Shown here: positions 34,640 through 47,094 of the stretch, piece by piece
Numbering within the stretch: position 1 is the first letter of the stretch
How the letters are laid out: each line of letters starts with the position of its first letter
Assembly (NCBI GenBank): GCA_034509735.1
Contig: JACGWO010000007.1
Span: 27,432,046 to 27,496,045, forward strand
Direction: 5' to 3'
Length of the DNA stretch: 64,000 nucleotides
Source of the DNA: Sesamum alatum
Lineage: Eukaryota > Streptophyta > Magnoliopsida > Lamiales > Pedaliaceae
Made by a program: the position numbers and the translations under genes
Notes under the pieces: generated by a model
Database searches by the model: none
What the model was told of the DNA's origin: nothing
The model's input: only the letters and a program-made list of their open reading frames with translations

Positions 34640-35490
34640 AGACAAACCGCCATGGCTGCAAAAGATAACCAGTTTACTGCATTTGGGCATTTGGGCCTCG
34701 CCAAGATACGGGGCAGATCACACGGGGAGCCGATTCGCCTCCTCTGAAGAAGAAATTATCATCACAGCCTTAAAGAGACCGGGAAGAAAGATCAGAATTG
34801 ATAGCTTAGCCAATTCCAAACATCCACAGAGTGATGATTCCATTCAAAAAATAACGGAAGATCTTCAAATACTGTACGTATACGGAGCATATACGTATGA
34901 GTGCTCCAAGAGAGTGGACAATAGGCTGTTGGTTTTGAAATCATCAGCGGGAAAAGAGAGGGTAACCCCGCCTTATTCTGGAGCAGAATACGGACCCACG
35001 GGTGTGGTTTCCGGGTCCTTTGGTAAAAGAGAACATTGTGAGGTTTTGATATGGAAATACAACAGACAAAGAGATGGAGTCACCACCATGGCAAGAAGAT
35101 CCCCACTTGCATAGGGCAGGAGACCCATGCAATCTGGGTTTTGCCCCGCCAAGGAAGCGTGTGACACAAAGGACGACTTTAACATGGCAGAGACGTAACG
35201 TTTATAACGCTACATATTCAGCTTATCAGTAGTGACAACTGATATGAACGACAAGACTGGAGGAGACTTCAAGTCTTTAATGATGCTCAAAAAATTCAAC
35301 TTAGATCTGGAACTACAGCAGGCAAAGAGATGATGTCACAGCCATGGCTGCAAGATCCCCAGTTGCATAGGGCAGGAGACCCATGCCATCTGGGCTTTGC
35401 CATGCCAATATACGGGTCAAACCGCTCTCCATGCCCGACCCAACTTGAATATGAAACTCATCATCACAGCCTTTACATATCACAACCTTG
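34640..35490. repeat. Three diverged copies of an unknown unit of about 150 bp
   Basis: Units start near 34640, 35080 and 35335. Units 2 and 3 share ATGGCTGCAAGATCCCCAGTTG-like sequence followed by CATAGGGCAGGAGACCCATG and CATCTGGG.TTTGCC; unit 1 is more diverged. Units 1 and 3 both end with ATCATCACAGCCTT. On the minus strand units 2 and 3 share a peptide pattern (MGLLPYA.GDL.AM.VT.SLCLL), which could be an old duplicated exon. I do not recognise the family. The plus-strand ORF through unit 1 (34683-35114) has no recognisable content. Confidence 0.45.
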
Positions 35491-37439
35491 AAGTCAAAAT
35501 GTTACCATAAAGACAATAACTTATTATTAAGTTATTTTACTTGTTAATTGATGTAAAATTCCTCTTACAATAGATTTTGTTTTCACCATGAAAGAAGTTA
35601 AAGTATCATTACCTTTGATTTCGTGAAATTGCCAAGTTTATTTTATTTTTTCTGCACTAATGCTAATTACAATATTACCGTTACTACATTTTATAAGTTT
35701 CATAAACACGCACCGAAGGAGGTACGTTTGAGCTTATTCAAAGGTCGGGGAAAAATAAGGGATTGGTCAAGAAGCTGGATGTTGTTGTATTGACGACAAC
35801 GAAATTTCTGCAAGGTGTTAGAGATCTTTTTTTCCTATTTTGGGCATGGATTGCTGCAGCAGGAGCAGAAAAAACAGCAGAACATGCATTGTTGTTGTCT
35901 TGGAACAAAACTGTAGCACAATCTTGAAAAGTGTTGCTGCCTATTTTTTAGCAAGAGCACTCCAAATCCTACGGACTCATCTTAAAAATTAGATTATGTT
36001 GTTTAGATCCTGAAACAGAGATATGTAAAGAGTTACTGATAGAGGATAAACGCGGAGGACAAGGTGAGAAAGACTCCCTAAAATGAAACTACAGAACGGT
36101 TGTTGTGAGTGCCCTGTTGCATTCTATTTTCTTGTGAACGTGAGGGATTCAACAATAGCCAGCTCTCATCTAGTTTGAATATATGGGATTTCCAGTTGAT
36201 TGCATTTTATGATACCAATAATGTGCCATTTGAGCTCACTCCCATGAATAGACTTCGAGGATAGAGTTGAGCATGCAAGTTTAGCAAGGCGGTCAACCAC
36301 TTTTGTTAGAATTGGTGACCGTCAAGCCAATTGTTCGCTCAACCATTCTAAACAATGTTTTTCAATAAAAGGTTAGTATTAAGAATTGTTTTTTGGGCAT
36401 GTTCATCTTATGCTTAATACAATATTTGTATGCATTTGGTTGAAGCCTTTGATTGTAATGCTATGGGGGTTGACTCGCACATATGATGGCGACTAACCAT
36501 CGAGTCCACGTGGACCTATGAACAAAAGAATAAATAACTCATCCTCTAGTAACAAAAACACACTTTTCCTTGATCTAGCCATTCTCCAAAAGCACGATCT
36601 GGTTACTCATAGCTTCAGTCTCTAGGTCTTCAATGGTGGTTGCACCAACAGCTCCTACTTCAACATTCTCAAACTCCATCGCATTCTTGAACCCTTTCCA
36701 ATCATTATCAAACCTTAGAACATCTTGTGTTGTGTGTCGTTGATCATTGCAAAATATTTCAATTTCCGTATGCTTGTATATTGAGAACTGTTAGCCAAGC
36801 AATCACTGCGCTTTGGCTCATTTAGTATGTTAGCTACTATCCCCACCCAGGGCTAACCATACAACTTACTCTTCTTAGGCTTAGCTATAGGTAAACGTGA
36901 GGTAGTGGCTTAGCCTCATTAGCTAGGTCATTTTCTAGGAATGTATCTAGTGCAAGGTGGTTTGCTTTCTGCTTTGCACTTTGGCTGGTTGAGCCCTTAG
37001 CCACCCCTATCTCATGTTGAAGAAGATGATTGTACTGATAGTCTTGTTCTCTTACCAGCACAAAAAGGGCACACAAAGGAACAATTCGGGCCCATTACTT
37101 TATAAGTGCCAGCCTTGAGTAGCTCATAAGGTTTCTCTTTTGAATTCATTTATTTTTAGGTAATGGTAAATTACATTAATTAAAAAAGGAAGAAGGTACA
37201 ACTGGACGAAGAAAAAATGAGCTCAGGGTCCAACAGGCAAAAAAATCAAGAACAACAGGACAAACAATGCAACCCAATAAAATCATGTGACACCGGTGAT
37301 GGGATTGCCCCAGGAGGGATCTAATGGAATTCGCATGTCGGAGTTGACCACATCATCATCATTGAAGAATTAGTCGAGTGTTTGCAACACGTTATGCACC
37401 TCAATCGCCTTGCCCTTATCCGTTCGAGTAGCAGAGGGG
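35491..37439. other. Intergenic, nothing recognised; 3' tail of the DUF4283 retro-ORF near 37150-37439
   Basis: No coding region is supported from 35491 to about 37140. The last 300 bases are probably 3' UTR of the minus-strand DUF4283 element, with a TTTTTTAATTAATGTAATTTACC-like tail on that strand near 37160-37185. Confidence 0.4.
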
Positions 37440-39196
37440 AATTATTTGTGGTGGATCAACAGTCCGGGGCTGGGTCTAGGCTACTGAAAGGCCGGAGGTG
37501 CAGTAGTCTCCTTGAAGGGATTGGGTGCCGCCGTGGAGTGACAAACAAAAGAGGCCAAAGGAGCTTTTGATTTGGCACGAAGACAAAAATCGATTCTTTC
37601 GTCGGTTTAGCTAAGGAAGGGAATGGCCAAGGGAGCAGCAAGATCGACATTTTGATGGAACCTATTTATATTCAACATCAACACGACAAGGAGTTTCAGG
37701 TCCATCTTCTGAAGGGATCATGACGACCACCACATGACGAGGAAGGGTGGAGTCAAAGCCAAGCATGACACAAACACGAGCGAAATCCAATCTTGTGTAT
37801 GCCTTATTGATCGCATCAGTGTATAGAGGCCGCCATATCCAACTGGCAAAGATGTTGAGGCCTTTGTCTATCCAGAATTTAACTGGGAGGTGACGTAAAC
37901 GAATCCAGATGGGTACTTGAAAGTGATTATGTTTGCCCAGAGCCAGTCCGGGCTCCCTGCGGTGAAGAATGATCGGTTGACCTTGGAAAAGCCAAGGGCC
38001 ACTCTCGATGACCTGTTCCATGGCTTTTGATGACTCAAAACTGAAGAAGAAAAATCCATTGACATGGTTGTAACATCTTTGACGGCGAGCCAAATCGAAT
38101 AGATAAATCTCTAAGTGGATAAAATACAAGTTTACGTCCGAGGAAGTACCCAACAATAGTTGATTCCCAATGATGAGAACTCTCATTTTCCATGGTCAAA
38201 GTCGGCCAACAATAATCTCACCATTTTGTCTTTCCGGTGCAATGATTCGAAGCGATTTCCAAGAAGAGTTTTGAAACCCAGCTGCAAATTTATCACCATT
38301 GAGGCCAAACGGAGCCGAAGGGAGAAGGGGGACATTGCCAATGAAGAGACTCGAACTAGTCAACTTGGTGGTCTTCGAATATGATGATGGCGTTGACTCA
38401 AAGTTGTCGGCCATGGGAGGCACCAGAGGAGGTGGACTGAATTGTGTTGTTAGAGACCAATGAGGGCCTCCAAGAATGAGGTCGAGGAAGTAGCATCCTT
38501 ATCGGCCGCGACCCTCAGCAGCAACGAGGTCGAAGCAGGCGGAGCAACCATAGTCGGGGCGATTGAGGTGATCATCACGCCTGAAGTACACACGGGCGAA
38601 GAGGGTAAACCTGAAGGTGGCGGCGGCTCTATGGAAGAAACCCTAGCAGGCGAAGGAAGAGCCATGGGAGGCAGCAGCTACACATTTCGAGGGAAAGGCC
38701 AAGAGGGCGGAGAGTCCAAGTGCGGCGGCGGCTCGAGAGGGCTAACCCTAACCGGTGGAACATGGCTAGAAACTCTAGCAATCGACGGATCTTAGGTAAG
38801 GAGTGGCGGCAGCTGCTAGTCAAGGGGAAAACATTAGGAGGTGAAAAGTTGCAAGGTGGTGGCGGCTCGAGGGATGAAACCCTTGTTGGAAAACGATGAG
38901 GCAAAATTTTAGTAGCCGAAAGGTCGTCCAACAGAGGACGCGGAGGGCACATTTCGGGAGGGAGAACCCTAGAAGGTGAAGCGACTCGTGGTGGTGGTGG
39001 AATGATTTCTGAAACCCTAGCAGGCGAAACCCTAGAAGGCGAGCATGGGAGATCAACGAGCGTCGCCTGCATATGATTTGAGGTGCGAATGAGGATGTGC
39101 CATGCACAGCGAGGCTCGGATGCGGGGGGAAGGGTGTGAGCACATGCTTGAATGCGGGCTTTAGATTCGGAACATCAACTAATGGTGGCGGGGATT
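37440..39196 (-). pseudogene. DUF4283 zinc-knuckle retro-ORF, C-terminal part (interrupted gene)
   Basis: Minus-strand, continuing from the N-terminal part at 47864-48447 across a copia insertion. From 39196 down: a proline-rich region with repeated RVS..PPPP units (39140-38460); SLFIGNVPLLPS near 38350 and FQNSSWKSLRIIAPERQNGE near 38270; then DUF4283 with NGFFFFSFESSKAMEQVIES near 38060, GPWLFQGQPIILHRREPGLA, VPIWIRLRHLPVKFW, DFARVCVMLGFD. After VDVEYK an in-frame stop replaces the usual Trp, followed by a knuckle-like VPSKCRSCCSLGHS near 37640-37600. Frameshifts separate the blocks. The family is retroelement-derived; its function as a protein is unknown. Confidence 0.75.
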
Positions 39197-41181
39197 AGAA
39201 TAGGTGACCATGTAAGCCAATTTTGGCAGGAATATGTAACCTATGTCTAGACAAATTCAGGTGTTTGATAAAACATATATATGAATAAAGAAGTGAAAAG
39301 TTCATATGGCAATACTTTGTTTACGTTCACTTATATCTGCTTTTTACATATCTGTTCACTACGCAAACAAAGCCCACGGACTGAGAATCGATTTCGGGGA
39401 TTGGAACTACGCTTGGAGGTAGGTCCATGAAATCAGTCTTACCGAATCAGTTCGGAAATCTCCAAAGTCAAGGAATCCCGAAAATGGGTACCGGGATTCC
39501 CTTTGAGACTTGCACTAAGCATCTACTGTCGTATTTCATCGACGGGTGACGAAGGTCGTCTGAGCAGTGTTAGTGGGTCAGCATGCTAGGAAGCAGCTGA
39601 CTGAGGTGACTCGCGGGAACCGTCTTACGGAGGACCTTGAGTATGGTCTGCAAGGTATGACGTATTCCCGGTTCCAACAGTACAGGTCAAGTCCTTTGAC
39701 TTGAGGAACCGCTGAGTTTACCTGTGCATCAGGTCTATATCTTAGATATGGTTAGAGATTGCCAAAATGCTCTTGAGTAGTCATAAGCCATGTCTAGTGC
39801 AGCTCGGGTGTACAGAGTGACAGTAGTTTCCAAGAAAGGATCTGTCTCCTGTCAAAAGGTATTGACAGTTGAGTCTCATGTATGCTCTGTGTCTTGTCCC
39901 TAAAATCTGTGGCCACAGTAACTGAATAGAAGGGAAGGTTTCCCTTGGGGCGTTTAGTAAGGACAGACTGACACTTAGGTCCGAAATGGCTACCTGCATT
40001 TTTCCGTGCCCTAGACTCTAAGTGATGAGACCGAAGACAGAAGGACAAGTGTACTGTTAGGGCCTAAATGTTCATCCCCGATTATTTCACCTAGTCTCTA
40101 GTGCCATGGACCGTTGCTGGATGGCCACCCATGGTAACGGGCGGATTCCAGGAATCCGACCAAGTCTAGCTGAAAGGTGAACCTAAAGAGTCACACACTA
40201 TCCACACACACATTTAAGTATTTAATTTGGAATTAAATATTGGAGTAAAGGAATGATTAAATTAGATTTAATCGGGTCCAATATTTTCTTGGAGAAATTA
40301 ATTCCTTCTATTTGATAAAGGGAATTAAATTAATAAATTGGATTTATTAAGGGAATTGATTTAATGGGCCTAGAATAAATATTAATATTTATTTATTATA
40401 TTTATTTGGCCTTTTGGAATATTTAATGGAATTTAAATATTCCATTAAATTAAAATCAACGGTTGAGATGGAAAGGGGAGATGGAAGGCTAGGATTGGTT
40501 TGACTAGGTCAAACACTAGTTTGACTAGGACTTTGACTAGGTCAAAATCCTAGTCAAATTAGAGTTCTTAGAGTTGGAGTTTAAAGAGGATTAAACTCCT
40601 CCTCTATATAAACCCCTAGCCTCCAACAATTGAAGGATGATGAAATTCCAACACACACACAACACACACTCGTCTCTCCCCTTCTTACCTCTCGTCCGCC
40701 CCCTCTCTCTCTACAAGAAATATATTTTCTTGTTCTTTTGTTCTTGGAACACTAGAACATTGATGAATCAATACCGTTAATTGATAACGTGTCGTTAATT
40801 CATCCACTCCAAAATATACACTTGTTCGTTGCTAGCACGACGTACAAGATACGTGGGTGGATCGTGTGTCACGATTTGGAAGGTCTCAAGAACGAGATCT
40901 CGGTGCAAAACGGGGAATAACGCGTGTAGCCGTTGAAGACGAAAACGACAACGGGTAGGTCTCGTTTTATGATTTTCGTCCTCTTTACTTTTCACCCTAT
41001 GGCCTCCATGATCTTTATTTGTTGTTTATTCATGAGATACGCCGAACACCCGGGAATCTCAAGGGTGCACCCCTTGAGCGTGTTCTTTAATTCGATTAAA
41101 GCATGTTTTATTTTTGTATTTTATTCTATACCGCGCTTCCGCATTCGCGCAATTCCCGGGATGATCCACCGATTTCTTTCA
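39195..41181 (+). repeat. 5' LTR of copia C
   Basis: About 1,987 bp starting TTAGAATAGG (TG missing) and ending TTTCA before the primer site. A strong TATA box, CTCTATATAAACCCC, lies near 40598-40615. Repeated TTTGACTAGGTCAAA motifs lie at 40497-40560. By eye about 14 substitutions separate it from the first 754 bp present in the 3' LTR, near 2%. Confidence 0.85.
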
Positions 41182-41182
41182 G

Positions 41183-41194
41183 TGGTATCAGAGC
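41183..41194 (+). other. Primer binding site, initiator tRNA-Met
   Basis: TGGTATCAGAGC, one base after the LTR end, complementary to initiator tRNA-Met. Confidence 0.9.
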
Positions 41195-43041
41195 CCAGTT
41201 CGGTGTATAGGCCTAGGTTTTATGTGCGTTTTAAGCATGAAACATGATATTGGCATGTTTTTAATTAAATCTTGATTTTCTTGATTTTAAAGCATGTCGT
41301 TTTATGGCTTTCGATTCGTGTGAACTTCTGAATATTGGTATTTTTCTATTTTTCTTGGGAAACGGGATGGAATAATTGAATGGAAAACGAGAAACGCCGC
41401 AGCCAGCCAGCCGGGAGGGCTGGCCGCGCGCTGCCGGCAGAGCAGACGCGCGCCCGGCCAGGAAGCGCCTGTGCGCGCGCCGGCAGGCCGCTGCCGGCGG
41501 CGGCGGCGGCTGCTAGGGTTTTAAAACCCTAGTAGTGTTCTTTTTATTTTTTAAATTATTTTCAGCTTTAATTTTGAATTAATTCTAAAAAAAAATATTT
41601 TTGGGGTTCAATTATGCCTAATTTTCTAAAGACATTATTTTAGGAGTAAAATAAATTGGATTTGGAATCCCGGGGTTATTTTACTTAAAATAATGAGGAA
41701 AGGTTTTTCTAAAACTTGAAAATATTAATACCAATATTTGTGTTTTATTTTTTCACACGTTACGCACATTTTCATTTATTATTTTGAATATTTATGATTG
41801 GAAATCATGTGTTGTTGGTGTATTGTAATTATATGATTGGATCATGTGATTATGTGTATTGGATGGAAATGGATGATCACGAGCCTTAGACCGAATGTAT
41901 GGTTTATTTTCTGTTGGGCCTGTGTGCCTCTTTTACTGATTTCTCCTTCTCTCTTTCTAGTTGCCTTGGAATTATAAGGCATTCTACCTCCCTCCTTATG
42001 TACTCCCACCGAGTTTTCACTGGGGTTTCTTTTTTTAATATGTAATGAGAGTAGACTAGGAGTGAGGTTTCTATTTTTTTTTATTGGTGGAGAAGAAGGA
42101 AGGACCACATGGAGAGCCCAGACGGGAGGTCCCTTGAAGTTTTCCATGAAGTGAAGAAAGAGAAAAGAGACCAAGGCCCATCAGCATGATGATTGGGTTA
42201 CTATTAATGTAATAGTATAGGACCAACCCTAAATTGACCATAGATCCACTGCGGGCTCAGTGGGTCGCATAGGATTCGGGCTCGTGATCATCCAACAGGG
42301 GCGTGCTAGGCTTTAATTTTGCATGTGGTTATGATGATGGATGAATGGGTTGTTTATTTATCATATAACTGCTATGGATGGTTTATTTACGCATTATGGT
42401 TGTATGTGTGAATGTATATTTATGAAATCTCGGTCATTTACTACTCTCACATTGGTTGGATCAATGTCAAAATATTAGACCCTAGACAAAATGGACATGA
42501 ACTCTAGGAGTTTGTCCATGCCTTCCAATCCATGGCATAGTGAGGAAGCTGCTTTAGGTCAATAGCGTGGTCTCACGAGTCGTGGCACGTTATTGTACTT
42601 AAAGGAAGTTGCACTATATCATGAACGAAAAACGGGCTGCTGTTACCTGTCTCACGAGTCGTGGGGGTACCAGTGGGTCTGTGGCTCGGTCGATTGGGTT
42701 GGATCTAACGCCCAATTAACATGATTCGCTTGGAGTCCTCAGGATCGTGTGAAAGGGTGAGGCAATAATCTTGAGAATCTCGTGGAACGAGAATGGTATG
42801 AAATACCTCCCACAGGATCTTTTCCATGCGAATCGTAAAAGCGGGGTATGGGAAAAATCGCTGTGGATCCCAAGCCCACTAGGAAAGGATTTCCCAAAAA
42901 TCACGTTTGAGAGTACCGTGTTTTCGTATAAATAGTGGGAGGATTAAATGACTAAAGTCCATGAATTTAATTATTTTATCAAACCACCGTCTTTTATTTT
43001 TCTGCTGATCGCGCGCTGTTTTCTAAAATGTAGATTTTAAA
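41195..43041 (+). other. Long leader of copia C with GC-rich island
   Basis: 1.85 kb between primer site and gag without a supported ORF. 41392-41516 is very GC-rich (GCCGGCAG-type runs), directly followed by the 20-base palindrome CTAGGGTTTTAAAACCCTAG at about 41513-41532. Near 42575 and 42653 TCTCACGAGTCGTGG is repeated. The leader probably holds packaging or translation signals, which I cannot assign. Confidence 0.5.
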
Positions 43042-46000
43042 ATGTCTAAGAACCCACTTTCCACCATTCTTGAGACAAACAAATTCAATGGAACAAATTA
43101 CAACGACTGGTTGTGCAATCTCAGGATAGTCCTAGATTACGAGAACCAAGGCTACGTCATGGACGAGCCTCTCCCTAGGACCTTGCCGGAAGGATCCACG
43201 CCAGAAGAACGTGAGACGTTCGAGACTTGGCATAAGGATAACCGGAAGGTCCGTAGCGTCATACTTGCTTCGATGACCAATGAGATTCAGAAGCAATATG
43301 AAAGGCTAGACGATGTCCCTTCCATTATGGCTCGCCTTAAGGATTGCTATGCAGTCCCGGACCGGCATACTAGGCATGTCACGACGAAGGCGTTCTTTGG
43401 AACTAAAATGACATAAAGATCCTCTGTACAAGAGCACGGGGTTAAAATGCTTACCCTGGTGGAAAAGCTCGAGGACCTAAAGGCAGGTCTCGATAATGAA
43501 ACGTACATAGATGTGATCCTTCAGTCACTCCCACCCTCTTTTGACCAATTTATCATCAACTACAACATGAACGCACTTGAGAAGGGTATTCATGAGTTGA
43601 TCAATATGTTGGTGCAATACGAGGCAACGACTAAGAAGTCCACGCCTTCGGTATTGTTTGGAGGCGCTTCAACTTCCAATACGAAAGGCAAAGGTGCCGG
43701 ACGTTGGAAGAAGAAGAAAGGGAAGGGAAAGGCGGTCAAAGCAGCTACGAACACTAAGAGTGTTCCCATTGCCAAAGAGGGGAAAGGCAAAGGAAAGGGA
43801 AAGGTTGTCTCCAAGCAACAGTCGAAGGCATATGACATATGTATCAACTGCCGTGAGAAAGGGCATTGGAAGAGAGAGTGCCCCAAACTCTTCTCGAACC
43901 AAGGTATTTATGTGATTGAGGTTAATATGGTCACTAATTCTGCCTCTTGGGTATTAGATACCGGCTGTGGAGCTCACATTTGCAATAACTTGCAGGTGTT
44001 GAAAAGAAGCAGAAAACTGGGTAGCGGGGACATGATCCTGAAGCTTGGGAATGGCAAGGTCATCTCGGCAGAAGCAGTAGGATCCGCCACTCTAGTGATT
44101 AGTGATAATATTAGCATAGATTTAGAGAAGTTTTATTTTGTACCTAGTATGATTAAAAACATCATCTCCATTCCATTGTTGGACAATAGTGGTTATGAGT
44201 TTAGAATCAATAAAAATTGTTTTTATTTGATGAGGTGTGGAATTGCTCATCTACTTGGTACATTGCATAACGGGCTCTATATCTTGCAACAAACGAATTT
44301 TGTTCTCAACACTCAACACAAACGAAAATTAGATAATAACGGGAACGCACGTCTGTGGCACGCTAGGCTAGGTCACATATCCCAAGACAGGATGAAGAGG
44401 TTGGTAGACTCAAAGAACCTATAGGTTGGGGACTTGAGCGATCTACCAACTTGTGAATCCTGTCTAAGAGGGAAAATGACCAAGAAGCCCTTTGTAGGAC
44501 AAAGTGGGCTTGTCACAGGTCTGTTGGACTTGGTCCATACAGACGTATGTGGACCACTAAGGACGCAGGCTCGAGGTGGGTTTTCCTACTTCATAACCTT
44601 TACCGATGATCATTCACGGTATGGTTATGTTTACCTAATGAGGTACAACTCTGAAGCTCTTAAGAGGTTTAAAGAAGTCAGACTTGAAGTGGAGAACCAG
44701 ACCAACTGCAAAATTAAAGTCCTACGGTTGGACCGAGGCGGTGAACACCTTAGTACGGAGTTCGTAGATTATCTAAAAGAACATGGTATAATATCAGAAT
44801 GGACACCTCCAGGAACACCACAGTTAAATGGTGTCTCTGAAAGGAGGAATCGAACCCTGTTGGACATGGTTCGGACTATGATGAGTTTTACCAAATTGCC
44901 CTTATCCTTTTGGGGCTATGCACTAGAAACGGCAGCCAAATTGTTGAATTTAGCGCCTACTAGTACATTAACCCAAACGCCATATGAAATATGGCACGGC
45001 AAGCCTGCGTCCTACAACTACTTGAAAGTGTGGGGTAGCCCCGCATACGTCAAGAGGTTAGTGGGAGATAAGCTAGAATCCAGGTCTAGCTTATGCAGGT
45101 TCGTTGGATACCCTAAACAAACTGCGGGTTATTACTTTTATGACCCCTTGGAACAAAAGGTATTTGTTTCAAGAAATGCAGTATTCTTGGAGCAAGGCTT
45201 CCCGGAGGATATCCAACCTGATGAGCTGATCCTTGAGGAATCAAGTGATGGAAACCAGCCATCAGAGGTAGCCGCGGAACCCTCACTTAGAGGATTCAGG
45301 ATAGACAGCCGAAGGGCTGACCAACCTCGAGAGGTCCAACATGCTAGGCATGAGGGACAACCTCAGGAACAGCCAGCCCCAGTTCCTGAACCACCGGCTC
45401 CGATACAGTCAACACCCATAGTCACCACTGACGTTCCCGTTCTCCGTAGGTCCACTAGAGAGTCCAGACCTCCAGTGAGATATGGCTTTCTAGGAGCAAC
45501 CGATCTTTTGGATAACGATCCTAAGACTTATGGAGAAGCGATGTCTGACATCGACTCCGGGAAATGGCTTGAGGCCATGAAAGCCGAAATGGACTCCATA
45601 AGCGAGAACCAAGTCTGGAGTCTTGTAGATCCACCGAAAGGTGTTAAGCCAGTGGGCTGTAAGTGGGTCTACAAGCGCAAACTTGGCGTTGATGGAGAAG
45701 TCACAACCTTTAAGGCTAGGCTTGTAGCTAAGGGATACACTCAACGACCCGGGGTCGATTTTGAGGATACCTACTCGGCAGTGGCCATGGCTAAGTCCAT
45801 TCGGATCCTGCTCGCCGTAGCAGCATGGTATGACTATGAGATATGGCAGATGGACGTGAAAACGGCCTTCCTCAACGGTTTCGTTGAAGAAGAGATCTAT
45901 ATGGATCAGCCGGAGGGTTTCACGGTCACTAGAGAAGAACAGAAAGTTTGTCGTCTCCAGAAGTCCATCTATGGCCTCAAATAAGCCTCCCGAAGTTGGA

Positions 46001-47092
46001 ACATTCACTTTGATGAAGTAAAACGGGGTTATGACTTCATCAAAAATGAATCCGACCCTTGTGTATACAAGAAAGTCAGTGGGAGCTCAATAGTGTTCCT
46101 AGTGCTTTATGTGGATGACATTCTACTCATTGGTAATGACGTTAGAATGTTAGGAGACACAAGCATGGTTGTCAACCCAGTTTTCCATGAAGGACTTGGG
46201 TGAAGCCTCCTACATCCTAGGCATCCAGATTGTCAGGGACAGATCTAAAAGGATGTTAGGACTCACCCAAAACTCGTATATGGAGAAAGTCCTAAAGAGA
46301 TATCGAATGGACAACTCCAAACGAGGATTCCTTCCCATGAGGCATTGGATCAAGTTGTCCAAGAAACAGTCCCCACAGACTGATGAGGAACTTGAAAGGA
46401 TGAAGTCATCCCCTATGCTTCTGCCGTAGGTAGCATCCAATATGCGGTCCACTGCACTAGGCTTGACATTGCATACGCTTTGAGCGTAACAAGCAGATAT
46501 CAGTCCTGCGCGGGAGAGGCACATTGGAATGCTGTTAAGGGCATCCTTAAGTACCTAAGGAGGACTAAGGAGATGTTCTTAGTCTATGGCAATGGAAAAA
46601 CTAATTCTGGAAGGCTTTAGCGACGCTAGCTTCCAGTCTGATGACGATGATACCAAGTCTCAATCGGGGTATGTATTCAAACTCAATGGAGGAGTAGTAG
46701 CTTGGAAAAGTTCCAAGCAAGCAACGATTGCTGACTCCACCACAGATGCTGAATACATAGCAGCTTCAGAAGCTGCTAAGGAAGCGGTTTGGATGAGAAA
46801 CTACATCCAAGAGTTGGGTGTGGTGCCTAGCATCGCCGAGCCTGTTGTCATCTTCTGTGATAACAACGGAGCAATAGCGCAAGCAAAGGAACCGAGATCT
46901 CATCACCGTTCCAAACACATTCTTAGACGCTACCATCTTCTTAGAGAAATGGTAGGGAGAGGTGACGTCCGGATGGACCGAGTCAACTCAGCAGACAACA
47001 CAGCAGACCCGCTGACAAAGCCTATGTCACAGAGCGCTCATACGCAACATCTTGAGAAGATGGGGATTAGACATATGGGCAATTGGCTTTAA
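43042..47092 (+). pseudogene. Copia gag-pol polyprotein, broken in at least five places
   Basis: ATG 43042 opens the UBN2-type gag (TNKFNGTNYNDWLCNLRIVL). TAA at 43414-43416 interrupts it. A Lys-rich tract and the knuckle CINCREKGHWKREC follow near 43847-43890. Protease WVLDTGCGAHIC lies near 43950. Pre-integrase LWHARLGHISQDRMKR lies near 44355, then TAG at 44422-44424. Integrase: HTDVCGPL, FITFTDDHSRYGYVYL, LRLDRGGE, and the E in NGVSERRNRTLLDMVRTM. RT: WVYKRKLGVDGEV, KARLVAKGYTQRPGVDF, WQMDVKTAFLNGF, TAA at 45982-45984, LYVDDILLIG near 46110, a frameshift near 46165, a second frame break at 46430-46590. RNase H: GFSDASFQSDDDDTKSQSGY, ADSTTDAEYIAASEAA, ADPLTKP, ending at 47092. Confidence 0.9.
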
Positions 47093-47094
47093 AG

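Noticed and set aside
34683..35114. 143-codon plus-strand ORF in a region without other genes
   Set aside because: It crosses diverged copies of a repeat unit in inconsistent frames, has no recognisable motif, and the other units do not keep this frame.
37382..38384. Plus-strand ORFs opposite the DUF4283 sequence
   Set aside because: Shadows of the minus-strand coding sequence, without any family motif.
41842..42174. 110-codon minus-strand ORF in the copia C leader
   Set aside because: Antisense to the element, low-complexity basic composition, no family resemblance.
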